Of a DNA stretch of 20,524 bases, positions 8,128 through 17,200 are shown one piece after another. The position numbers and the translations under genes were made by a program. The DNA is taken from assembly GCA_028700875.1 (NCBI GenBank), contig JAQVRW010000010.1:1-20524 (forward strand). The letters are read 5' to 3'. Within the stretch, counting starts at the first letter, position 1. Every line of letters starts with the position of its first letter. The notes below the pieces were generated by a model. That model had not been told where the DNA came from, searched no databases, and was given only the letters and a program-made list of their open reading frames with translations. The DNA is from Candidatus Zixiibacteriota bacterium. GTDB taxonomy: Bacteria; Zixibacteria; MSB-5A5; GN15; JAAZOE01.

Positions 8128-11100
8128 ATGATGAAAATACGGACTATCGGCCTTCTGGCTCTGGCGCTGTCGGTTTTGACGGCGGCGGAACCGGAGGGGA
8201 AAATGCTCACCATAAAGGAGCGTCGGATCATCACCGACGCTCCCGGCGCTACGTCTTCCGCCGAAGGCTTCTTCTCGCCCCGGGCCAAAGAACGGCTGCT
8301 GCAGTTGGATCGGACAACCCCCTTTGCCCTGCCGAAAAACGCGATTCCGTCCGGTACGGTCGATACCATCACCATCGTCGCTCTCCGCGTTGATTTCGCC
8401 TATGAGGATCCCGATGATCCGTTGACGACCGGGCGGGGGACGTTCGACCTGCGGAGCATAGAGGAGTTTATCCAGCAGGAGGGACACGGGCTTGATCCCG
8501 CGCCCCATAATCGCGCCTATTTCGAGGCCCACCTGCGGTCATTGGCCCAGTATTGGAAAGTGGTTTCGCGAGGCAAGCTGCAACTCATGTTCGAAGTCTG
8601 GCCGAACACAGCCGACTCGGCGTATCATCTCGATTCCAGCATGGGATATTACGGGTCGCAGTCGCCCAATTACGGGTTGGGAGCATTTTTTCACGACGCC
8701 GTGCGGGCGGCCTACGCCGTCGACAGCGCCAATCTTCATTTTCGCGACGACGGCGGGCGCAAGAAGGCGGTGATGATTTTCCATGCCGGCGCCGACCGGC
8801 AGACCGACCTGTCGTTCTCATATACGCCGACGCCGTCGGACTTGTACACCGGCTTCGCTACGTTCGACTCGGCCAACTGGGTGGCGCTGGATCATGATAC
8901 CATCGTGGAAGGCGTCATCATGCCGGAGACGATGACCCAGGACAACCGCATCACCGTCCTTAACGCCGTCATGGCGCACGAATTCGGCCATCAGTTGGGA
9001 CTGGTGGATTTATATAACACCGGGAGCAGCCCGCTCATAACGGAGGTCGGGGACTTCGCCCTGATGGACAACAACGGGATGAATACGGCCGCCTTTTTCG
9101 ACGTCTATGGGGTTGGCGTCTTCGGGACCGTGCCCATCTACGCTTCGGCCTGGTCGCGGGCCTTTCTCGGTTTTGATGAGGTCGTGGAGTATCGTGAAGG
9201 AACCTCGCTGGAACTGGCGGCGGTGAAGATGCAGAGCGACGGCGTCCATATCGCCAAGGTGCCGATTTCGGCCACGGAATATTACCTGCTGGAAAATCGG
9301 CGGGGGGATGTGGATGGGGAGGTCGACGGTTTGCGCCAGGACAGCACCACCGACGTCATCCTCTGGCCCGTGAAGATCGATCAGGTCGGGGACAGCCTGA
9401 AAGCGGTGCCGGAATACGATCTTTATCTTCCGGGCAACTCCGCTGGCATCGCCATCTGGCATGTCGATGAGGGTGCGGCGGCGCTGGACTATTTCCCCTT
9501 CGATAATTTTCCGAATAACTTTGAAGCCAATACCCTGCAGTGGGACTACAAGCGCCGGTTTATCAGCATCGTCGAGGCCGACGGCTACGTCAATTTTGGC
9601 GGCAATTATTATGCCGGGTACGGCGATCCCAAAGACTTGTATTATGCGGGAAACAACACCCGGTTTGCCGACGGGACGAATCCGGCGACGATCGGCAACG
9701 ACGGCGGGTATACTCATATCGATATTTCCAACGTCTCGCCTCCGGGGATGATCATGACCTTTGATCTGGCCCGTGGTCGGATGGCAAGTAATTACCCGCG
9801 ACGGTTGGGTTTGCCGCGCGATCCGGGGTTGTCACCGGTCGCCGCCGATCTGGACGGCGACGGCGATGACGAGATCGTGGCCGTGTCCGGCCGCAAAATC
9901 CTGGCCATGCGCGCCGACGGGCGGGACTTTTTGGATACGCTTGACCAGTGGAATGACCTGGATACCATCTACAGCGCCCTGCATGTTAACACCGATGTGA
10001 ACGGCGGCCTGCCGGTGGAATTTTCGACGGCCTCCATGCCGGTTTTCGCCGATGTGCCGCGCGATATCACCACGTCGCCGGTAGTAGGGACGTTCCATGA
10101 TACGACTCTAGTGCTGGTCGGGACAACCCACAGCCAGGTGTTTGCCTATCGTCCCTGTGATTCATGCGGCGGATTGCCGTTGGATGGGCGAGCGCAACAG
10201 TCGTGGAATACACCACAATCAAACACCGGTCAGGTAATTGCTTTAGTCGCCGATGATTCGCTTATTCATGCGATCGATACAGGTGGCTTTTTTCAATCAT
10301 ATGTATGGCGCACCGGCCAGCGAATGGGTCGGTGGTATTTCAGGGAACGACCTATTGGTATCTGTCGGTATAATCGGGGATTGGGCATTCTGATTGAGCG
10401 ACCGACCCTATCGGTATCGGTGCTAATCATGACCGGTAGTAATTACTTCACAGAAGTCGGAGATTCGCTGGTCATCGACAGCGTGGTTATCGGTGAAACG
10501 GGGTTTTATCCGCCGCTGGCGGCGGATGTCGATCTCGACGGCAACGACGAAGTGATTCTGTTGTCGGATGAAGGCCATCTTCTGGCCTATCGTTTTCTCC
10601 CGACCGCCATCGAGCCGTATTTGCCGTTGGATATCCGGACGGGCGACAAGGCCTGGGCCGGCCCGGTACTGGGCGATTTTTCCGAGACCGGTTTTGTGGA
10701 CGTTATTGTGCCTGGGGCCGGTCGTTTGTATGGATACGACCGGAACGGCTTAACGGCGCTTGATTTTCCGGTTGTTCTCGACGTCGCTCGCCCCGACCAG
10801 GTGGTGATGACCGCGCCGATCGTCTCCGATATTACCGGCGACGGCCATCCCGATCTCACCATGGCGGCGTTGGATTCGCTGCCTCACGCCAGGGAAGTGC
10901 AGATCAACTACCTGGATTCGACCACCTCGCCCGACACGATCTTCGTGCGCAGCAAAGACACGACATATTACTACTACAACTACTTCAGCAACCTTTACGT
11001 GGTGTCGCCCGGATCGCAGCGGGTCGAAGGTTTCCCGGTGCCGGCGGGATTGCACGGCGTGCGGCCGTCGGGAGAAAATATCGTCGGGGGTTCAGTTCCG

Positions 11101-11571
11101 GTGCATCTCAAAACCGGCGATGACGGGTTGTTGATCAGTGTCGGGGCCGACGGATGGCTGAACGCCTGGCAATGCGGCTGGTCCGACGGGGGGGGGCTTT
11201 GGCCGATGGCGGGCAGAACCGCAACCGGGGAGCGGTGGTTGCCAGTGAGCGCCGTGGGTCCGGAGACTCCGCTGGCGGAGTTTTTGCCGGAAAAACGTTT
11301 CTTCGGATATCCCAATCCCGCCACCGGCAATTCGGCGACCATTCATTACTATGTCAATGCGCCGGCGCATGTGACGGTGACCATATATGACGCTCTGGGC
11401 GACCGCATAACCGAAATGTCGCGGGACGTGTCCGACGGCAACCGCGAGGATGAAATCACGTGGAATCTGAACGGAATCGCCTCGGGCGTTTATCATTGCC
11501 GGATCGAAGCCGAGGCGCTATCCGGCGGTCAGACGACAGTCCTCATAAAACCGATCGCCGTGGTGAAATGA
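8128..11571 (+). CDS. Secreted M6-family (immune inhibitor A-like) metalloprotease with FG-GAP repeats and sorting-like tail
   Basis: A 1147-residue exported zinc endopeptidase. The zinc motif HEFGHQLGLVD supplies His284, His288 and Asp294, with catalytic Glu285; the Asp third ligand and following LYN are usual for family M6. A short signal peptide (about 1-20) precedes it. After the protease come FG-GAP/VCBS-type repeats (near residues 572, 795, 846 and 897, with DLDGDGDDEI and DITGDGHPDL), probably a calcium-binding propeller, and a C-terminal Ig-like tail (about 1058-1147, YPNPATG...GVYHCRI) of the kind that directs type IX export. It is therefore a plausible cargo of the PorU/PorV-like pair upstream. 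ATG 8128 and ATG 8131 are equally possible starts; AGG at 8125-8127 is a poor ribosome site for either. Bases 10090-10460 differ in composition from the rest (see findings). Confidence 0.88.
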   Translation: MMKIRTIGLLALALSVLTAAEPEGKMLTIKERRIITDAPGATSSAEGFFSPRAKERLLQLDRTTPFALPKNAIPSGTVDTITIVALRVDFAYEDPDDPLTTGRGTFDLRSIEEFIQQEGHGLDPAPHNRAYFEAHLRSLAQYWKVVSRGKLQLMFEVWPNTADSAYHLDSSMGYYGSQSPNYGLGAFFHDAVRAAYAVDSANLHFRDDGGRKKAVMIFHAGADRQTDLSFSYTPTPSDLYTGFATFDSANWVALDHDTIVEGVIMPETMTQDNRITVLNAVMAHEFGHQLGLVDLYNTGSSPLITEVGDFALMDNNGMNTAAFFDVYGVGVFGTVPIYASAWSRAFLGFDEVVEYREGTSLELAAVKMQSDGVHIAKVPISATEYYLLENRRGDVDGEVDGLRQDSTTDVILWPVKIDQVGDSLKAVPEYDLYLPGNSAGIAIWHVDEGAAALDYFPFDNFPNNFEANTLQWDYKRRFISIVEADGYVNFGGNYYAGYGDPKDLYYAGNNTRFADGTNPATIGNDGGYTHIDISNVSPPGMIMTFDLARGRMASNYPRRLGLPRDPGLSPVAADLDGDGDDEIVAVSGRKILAMRADGRDFLDTLDQWNDLDTIYSALHVNTDVNGGLPVEFSTASMPVFADVPRDITTSPVVGTFHDTTLVLVGTTHSQVFAYRPCDSCGGLPLDGRAQQSWNTPQSNTGQVIALVADDSLIHAIDTGGFFQSYVWRTGQRMGRWYFRERPIGICRYNRGLGILIERPTLSVSVLIMTGSNYFTEVGDSLVIDSVVIGETGFYPPLAADVDLDGNDEVILLSDEGHLLAYRFLPTAIEPYLPLDIRTGDKAWAGPVLGDFSETGFVDVIVPGAGRLYGYDRNGLTALDFPVVLDVARPDQVVMTAPIVSDITGDGHPDLTMAALDSLPHAREVQINYLDSTTSPDTIFVRSKDTTYYYYNYFSNLYVVSPGSQRVEGFPVPAGLHGVRPSGENIVGGSVPVHLKTGDDGLLISVGADGWLNAWQCGWSDGGGLWPMAGRTATGERWLPVSAVGPETPLAEFLPEKRFFGYPNPATGNSATIHYYVNAPAHVTVTIYDALGDRITEMSRDVSDGNREDEITWNLNGIASGVYHCRIEAEALSGGQTTVLIKPIAVVK

Positions 11572-11572
11572 T

Positions 11573-11578
11573 GGAGGG
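11573..11578 (+). promoter_or_regulatory. Ribosome binding site deciding the first DUF5683 start
   Basis: GGAGGG lies four bases before ATG 11583. In-frame ATGs at 11568 and 11571 overlap the M6 stop codon and lie at or before the site itself, so 11583 is the likely start, eleven bases after the M6 gene. Confidence 0.7.
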
Positions 11579-11582
11579 AATA

Positions 11583-12506
11583 ATGGCATACGGCCGTATT
11601 CGATACCTGCTGGCGGCGATAATCGCGGGAATGGTAATTCTGTCCGCGCCGGCGTATGGAACGAGTTTCACCTCCGCCTGCGGAGTAGAAAGCCAAAGCG
11701 CCCCGCCGTCGATTCGAGGGTACTTCGACGAAATGAAGGGCGCGACCTTGGCCGAATTCCAAAACCAGGGCCAACCGGGCTCGGACGAAATTCCGGTGTT
11801 TCCGGTCGGCGACGAGCAGGCCAAGGGGGGGAAGGTCAAGAGCATCAAGAAGGCGTTCCTCTATTCATTGATAATCCCCGGGGCGGGGCAGGTGTATAAC
11901 GGATCCAAGATCAAGGCGGCTCTGTTTTTGGCCTTCGAGGCGGCCAGCTGGACGGGATATTTTTCCTATCAATCCCAGGGGGATAACAAGACGGATGATT
12001 TCAATCTCTTCGCCGACACCTATTGGTCGCAGGACAGGTACGAGGATTTCCTCGATATCAACTGGGGCGTCCGCGACGACGACTCGGTCTTTGTCGACGA
12101 CGATCCCAGCGCCGGGTACTATTTTACACATCATCTTCCGGAGACCAAGACTCAGCAATATTACGAGATGATCGGCAAGTACAATCAGTTCGTGGTCGGC
12201 TGGGCCGATGTTGACACGCTGCTCTTCTCCAACCCTGAAGCCGCTGAACGCGCGACGTCGGCCATGCGTCTGCATTATGAGGATATGCGGTATGACGCCA
12301 ACCGCGCCTACGACCACGCCACGACCTCGCTGATCGTGATGATGGTCAATCACGTGGCTTCGGCCTTTGAGGCGGCGTTGTCGGCCAAGCGGAACAATGA
12401 CCGGATCGAAACCGACGGCGGCGGTTTGTCGATCAGGGCGATAAAGGCGCGTAGCGGAAACGGACAGGAACAATTTCCAATGCTGACCATGAGATATCGG
12501 TTCTAA
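11583..12506 (+). CDS. DUF5683-family envelope protein, first of a tandem pair
   Basis: A 307-residue exported protein of unknown function. Seen: an N-terminal signal peptide (about 1-26, ending SAPAYG), the DUF5683-type core KKAFLYSLIIPGAGQVYNGS followed by a hydrophobic helix (ALFLAFEAASWTGYF), an acidic middle rich in Asp and Tyr, a second hydrophobic helix (TSLIVMMVNHVASAFEAAL), and a C-terminal MRYRF. The Lys-rich approach to PGAGQxYNG is the family hallmark; no biochemical role is established to my knowledge. It is a diverged paralogue of the next gene: the two share the PGAGQ-Y-G core, an E-A--W-G element and a late N-V-(S/A) helix. The tight spacing suggests cotranslation with the M6 protease. 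The terminal Phe matches other outer-membrane proteins of this operon. Confidence 0.75.
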   Translation: MAYGRIRYLLAAIIAGMVILSAPAYGTSFTSACGVESQSAPPSIRGYFDEMKGATLAEFQNQGQPGSDEIPVFPVGDEQAKGGKVKSIKKAFLYSLIIPGAGQVYNGSKIKAALFLAFEAASWTGYFSYQSQGDNKTDDFNLFADTYWSQDRYEDFLDINWGVRDDDSVFVDDDPSAGYYFTHHLPETKTQQYYEMIGKYNQFVVGWADVDTLLFSNPEAAERATSAMRLHYEDMRYDANRAYDHATTSLIVMMVNHVASAFEAALSAKRNNDRIETDGGGLSIRAIKARSGNGQEQFPMLTMRYRF

Positions 12507-12509
12507 GCT

Positions 12510-13298
12510 ATGATCAAAACGACGACATCGATTATGGTCGTGCTTGTCGGCGCGATGATATTGGCGGCGCCCGGATGGTCTCGGGGGGCGCCGGCGCCGT
12601 CCTCAAGCGTGGTGAAACCTTTGCCTCCGGTATCAAAGGACTTGGCCATGACGGCCGAAGATACTACCCGGATTTTCCTGGATATGTCGAAGCCGGTCAC
12701 AAGCAAACACGTGTCCACCAAGAAGGCGATGCTTCTGTCCGTTCTTCTGCCGGGCGCGGGGCAATACTACGCCGGGGAGACCTTCCGAGGGCAGGTATTC
12801 ATGGGTATCGAAGCGGCCATCTGGTCGGGCTTCATCGGCTGGCGGGTCTACGGCGATTGGAAGAGAGACGATTATAAGTCCTACGCTGCCACGCACGCCG
12901 GGGTGGACAATGCCGGTAAAGACAAAGAGTTTTATGACTGGATCGGCTTCTATAACAGCCGCGATGAATTCAATCAACTGGGACGACTGTATTCTCCCGA
13001 GCGGCAGTTTTTGCCCGATAACGCGGCCAATTTCTGGCAATGGGATTCGGAAGCCAGTCGCATGGTTTTCAAGGATATCAAGGACGCATCCAAAAAAGCC
13101 TTCCGCAATGCTTCCTTCATGCTCGGGTTGGCGCTTTTCAACCGGGTGGTCGCGGGAATCGATACCTATCGGACGGTCAAGGCGGCCGGGAGAAAAGTCG
13201 ATTCCATGACCCAATTCGGTGAATACAAGCTTCGCGTTTCCCCGCGCCTGTTCGGACATAACCAGGGAATATCCGTCGGTCTCTCGCGGAAGTTCTAA
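12510..13298 (+). CDS. DUF5683-family envelope protein, second of a tandem pair
   Basis: A 262-residue exported protein of unknown function, three bases after its paralogue. A signal peptide (about 1-26) is followed by a Pro/Ser-rich stretch, the family core KKAMLLSVLLPGAGQYYAG, a hydrophobic segment (VFMGIEAAIWSGFIGW), a charged Lys/Asp/Tyr region and a second hydrophobic helix (FMLGLALFNRVVAGIDTY). It ends ISVGLSRKF, with alternating residues and a terminal Phe as in an outer-membrane beta-signal. No strong Shine-Dalgarno precedes ATG 12510, which fits translational coupling to the gene before. The duplication is old: only the core and the helix positions are shared. A role in building or anchoring the neighbouring secretion or barrel proteins is inference from position only. 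Confidence 0.75.
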   Translation: MIKTTTSIMVVLVGAMILAAPGWSRGAPAPSSSVVKPLPPVSKDLAMTAEDTTRIFLDMSKPVTSKHVSTKKAMLLSVLLPGAGQYYAGETFRGQVFMGIEAAIWSGFIGWRVYGDWKRDDYKSYAATHAGVDNAGKDKEFYDWIGFYNSRDEFNQLGRLYSPERQFLPDNAANFWQWDSEASRMVFKDIKDASKKAFRNASFMLGLALFNRVVAGIDTYRTVKAAGRKVDSMTQFGEYKLRVSPRLFGHNQGISVGLSRKF

Positions 13299-13300
13299 TC

Positions 13301-14269
13301 GTGCGGGCCCTGATCGTCATAGTCGTCCTCTGGTCTCTGACGGCCTGCGCCGGTCATCGCGACGCGCAGTCGACCATTCCGATCGTCAAACCTCCCTCCA
13401 AAATCCCTAGCGGTCTGATCCTGGATCGCCAGATTACGGGCAATATTCTTGGGTATGATCTGAACCGCCCGTCGGGTCTGGCCCTGAATTCTCTGGGGGA
13501 CCTCTATATCGCCGATGCCGGCAACAACCGGGTCGTAAAACTGGATCGACATTTTCAACCGGTGCGCGATCTGGGGGGATTCGGCGAAGGATATGGCCGT
13601 TTTCAAGATCCCGGCGATATGGTCATGGACCGGGACCTCAGCCTGTATGTTCTCGACCGGGGCAACCGGCGGGTGGTGCAACTGGATGCCAATCTCGGTT
13701 TTGTCGAGGTCATCACGCCCGAAGACGCGGCGAACGAACTCATCTCGAATCTGGGACGGTTGGCCGGGGTGGCGGTGCTGTCGTTCGGTGAGATCGTCGT
13801 GGCCGATAACGACAATTCGCGATTGATCAGATTGGACAACATGCGCAAATTTAGCCGATATATCGGCGATTTCGGGTACGGCTCGGGGGCGCTGTTGAAC
13901 CCGGAGGGGATCGCGCTCGATCGCGATGGACGTATCTATGTCGCCGACGGCGGCAACGGCCGTATCGCCGTATACGATAATTACGGCAATTATACCGGGG
14001 GTATCGGCAAGGATGTTCTGGAGCGTCCCACGGCCGTGACAGTGGCCTTCGACGGCGTCATCTGGGTGGGGGATCAAGCCACGCAGGCGCTGTATGCTTT
14101 CGCCCCCGACGGGAAACTCCTCCAACAAATCTCCCAGGCGGGAGAGGATGGACAATCGTTTTCCGATATCGAAGCTTTGAGTCTGTCCCCGGACGGCGTC
14201 CTGTATGTCGCCGACAGCGGGCATAACCGTGTCCTGGTATATCACATCGTCTATGAGGAAAGCCGGTAG
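13301..14269 (+). CDS. NHL-repeat lipoprotein, six-bladed propeller
   Basis: A 322-residue lipoprotein starting at GTG 13301, two bases after the preceding stop, with GGAAG at 13288-13292 as ribosome site. The lipobox LTAC puts the lipidated Cys at residue 16. Residues about 57-320 hold six NHL blades of the form P-G-A-----G-(I/L)Y-AD---NR(V/I)--(Y/L)D; clear ones read GDLYIADAGNNRV, GRIYVADGGNGRI and GVLYVADSGHNRV, and blade 5 is the most diverged. Six blades make a closed propeller with no other domain, so it is probably a binding or scaffold protein on the inner face of the outer membrane. Its end overlaps the next gene by 17 bases, so the two are likely made together. Its ligand cannot be read from sequence. 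Confidence 0.88.
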   Translation: MRALIVIVVLWSLTACAGHRDAQSTIPIVKPPSKIPSGLILDRQITGNILGYDLNRPSGLALNSLGDLYIADAGNNRVVKLDRHFQPVRDLGGFGEGYGRFQDPGDMVMDRDLSLYVLDRGNRRVVQLDANLGFVEVITPEDAANELISNLGRLAGVAVLSFGEIVVADNDNSRLIRLDNMRKFSRYIGDFGYGSGALLNPEGIALDRDGRIYVADGGNGRIAVYDNYGNYTGGIGKDVLERPTAVTVAFDGVIWVGDQATQALYAFAPDGKLLQQISQAGEDGQSFSDIEALSLSPDGVLYVADSGHNRVLVYHIVYEESR

Positions 14270-17200
14270 GAGCGTCTGCCTCCGTCGGGGCGGCTTCATT
14301 CTTGCGGCCACGGCGTTTTTTATCGCCGGCATGTCGCCTCCGGCGTGCGGCGGACAGATACGTCAAATTCTGCATCGAGCCTCCGACACAAGCACTCATA
14401 TCTGGAACATCGCCCGGCATCCACTGGCGGCCGGTTCCGATTCCGTCTTCTGTGATGGACGACTTCTGCAGAGGGATACGGACTATCAGTTCAACCTGCT
14501 CACCGGGGAATTGATTCTGGCCCCGGAGGTCTCCTGCGATTCGGTCGTCTTCTCCGCCTTTCAACTGCCCGACTGGTTTTTGTCTTCCTCGGGAAATCCT
14601 GTCCCGCAGGGCAAACGCCTGCTGCGCCTGGATTCGATCATGGTCGAACCGATTCGACCGACGGAAACTCGCCCCCAAAAACTGACCTTGTCCGGCAACA
14701 AGTCCTTTTCGCTTTCGGTGGGGCGGTCGGGGGAGGGGACGTTTTCCCAGGGGCTGGATGTCGATTTCGACGCCTTGATGGGGGCGGGGTTGCATTTACG
14801 CGGTTCGATTTCCGATCGCGGCGGCGCCCAGAAAAGCGACTTTCAGGGGGGGACGACTCTTTTATCCGAACTGGACAAATACTTCTTCGAGATCGAAGGC
14901 TCCCGGGTGATCGTTCGCGGAGGGGATATTTATACTCCCAAAGATGGACAGCTTCCGGTCAAGCGGATCAAGGGGATGTCGACGGTTTATCGGACGGGCA
15001 ATCAACTATTGGCGGCTGATATTGGGCGACCGCCGGGGCGATTTATCAGCCGAAAAATCCAGGGGGCGGATGGCCGACAGGGGCCATACCAGATATACAA
15101 CGACGAGGGTTTGCCGACGGGGATCGTCCCCGGGACAGAGAAGGTATATCTGGACGGCCGGTTGCTGGAAAGCGGCGCGGACAAAGAATACCTGTTCGAG
15201 TATCCGTCGGGACGGATCACCTTTTCGCCCAGGGCGCTGATCACCGCACGGAGCCGGATTGAGATCGACTGCGAAGCGGCCTCGACATCCTATGATCAGG
15301 CGGTGTATGACGTCATGGGGAGCGCGGGTATCCTGGGACGCCGGGTGATGTTCGGCGTGGGAGCCAGGCGGGAGACGGATGAAAAGGACCGGCTGCGCTT
15401 CGGGTCGTTGTCGGCGCAGGAGACCGAAATCCTTCGCAACGCCGGTGACACGGCGTCACAAGCCTACCGAAGCGGTGCCGTAGCAACCGCCGGGGGAAGC
15501 TATACCCTGGCTTCCGATTCGGCGGGCAACCAATATTATCAATTCGTGGGATCGGGGGCGGGCGAATTCAATGTTTCGTTTTCATCGGTCGGCGGCGGTA
15601 AAGGGGACTACCGGTATCTGGGCGACGGCGTCTATCAATTCGCGGGCGTCGGTGGAGGGAATTATCTTCCGATCATCTATCTGCCGCTTCCCGGCCGGAA
15701 TGATTTCGTCTATGGGACGTTGAGTTCGGCGTTCGTGTCCGGGGGGGAGGCGCGGCTGTCCTATGAAGGAAATGTTTTCGATCGCAACCTGTTTTCCTCC
15801 CTCGACGACGACGACAATTTCACCAGCCGGCTTATCGGGGGCATGACCTACAAGACGAGTTGGATGAATTCGGTCGGCAATATCAACTATCGGCAAAAAG
15901 GATACAACGCGCCGACACGCCTGGACCCGGCCGACTACACCCGATTGTGGGCGCTTCCGGTGGCGAGTCTGTCCGGCGACGAGATACGGGCGGAGGAAAC
16001 TATCGATTTCGCCGTACCCTCTGCCCGCCTGACGGCCGGATGGGGATATCTGAGTTATAAGGATTTGTTGCACTCGCAACGTTTCGCGGTTTCGGGCCAC
16101 CTCTTCGATAGTCTCCCGGTGAGTCCCCGGTTCGAATACCGTTCTGCAATGTCCAACGGCGCAATAGCCTTGCCCGGCTCCGGATTGTACGAACGGCAGA
16201 ACGCCGGTGTGTCCATCAAAGCGCCGCAGTCGGTGCGGTTCGATCTTGACTATGAACGGGAATTGACCAAGAACCTCTATGGGCTTCTGCCGGATGTCGA
16301 AAAATATTCGGAGTATCGCGGTGCGGCGTTCTTCCGAAGATCGACATTGGTCGCCTCGCGGCGAATCGATTTCGCCGGAACCACTGTCGGTTTCAAAGGG
16401 CCGCAGTCGGATAAGATCGCACTCACAGTCGACGAGATGATCGGGCGACTGACGATATCATTTGCCGGGACGTATCTTAATCTTCGCCGGCTCGATTCCG
16501 ACCGCGAAAACCGCAACGAACGATTGTTCTACGCCTCGCTTCATTATGCGCCGTCGGGGGGATGGGTGACTATCCAGGCCGATTATCGCCAAAACCGTCA
16601 GGACGCCCGTTCTTCGGGGTATCGGTATATTCAGGTGCAAAGCGGCGAGGGGGAGTACCGGCTTGAAGACGGCCGGTATTTGCCCGATCCCGAAGGGGAT
16701 TATGTTCGCGTTCGTGAAGAAACCGGAAGTGAAACATCGGTCTCGGCCGGGCAGAAGAGCCATAATGTCATCTTGTATCCAGGGCGGTTGAAAGGGACGG
16801 GAAAACTTCGCCCCATTTTGTCGCAGACGGCGTTTCGTCTGCGGACGGAGGTCATCGAGGAACTGCCGGGGCGCGATCAGCGGCGTCTGTCCTGGATCAT
16901 TCCCTGGGTGAGCCGGTCGGGAATCGGTTATACGACCCGGCTTCGCCGCGAAGCCTACTCGGCGATGATCCTGCCGACGCTCAATTTCTACATCGTCAAC
17001 CTGACGTATACCGCCAATCAGGAAGAGCAATCGTTCGGCGCGCCGTACAGCCGCGACCGCAAAGAGTACGACATCGAGATAAAGAATCAAGCATCGCCGA
17101 CGGTCAGGACCACGCTGGAATGGCGTCATAAACGGAACGGCGAACATGGTTATGGATTGACCGAGTTGCAACTCGTTTCCAATGAATACACGGCCGCCTT

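Noticed and set aside
13295..14332. Long antisense open frame (345 codons) over the NHL lipoprotein gene, and similar long antisense frames elsewhere, such as 7564-8532
   Set aside because: They mirror the sense genes' GC-rich codons, have no ribosome sites or recognisable domains, and run across gene boundaries.
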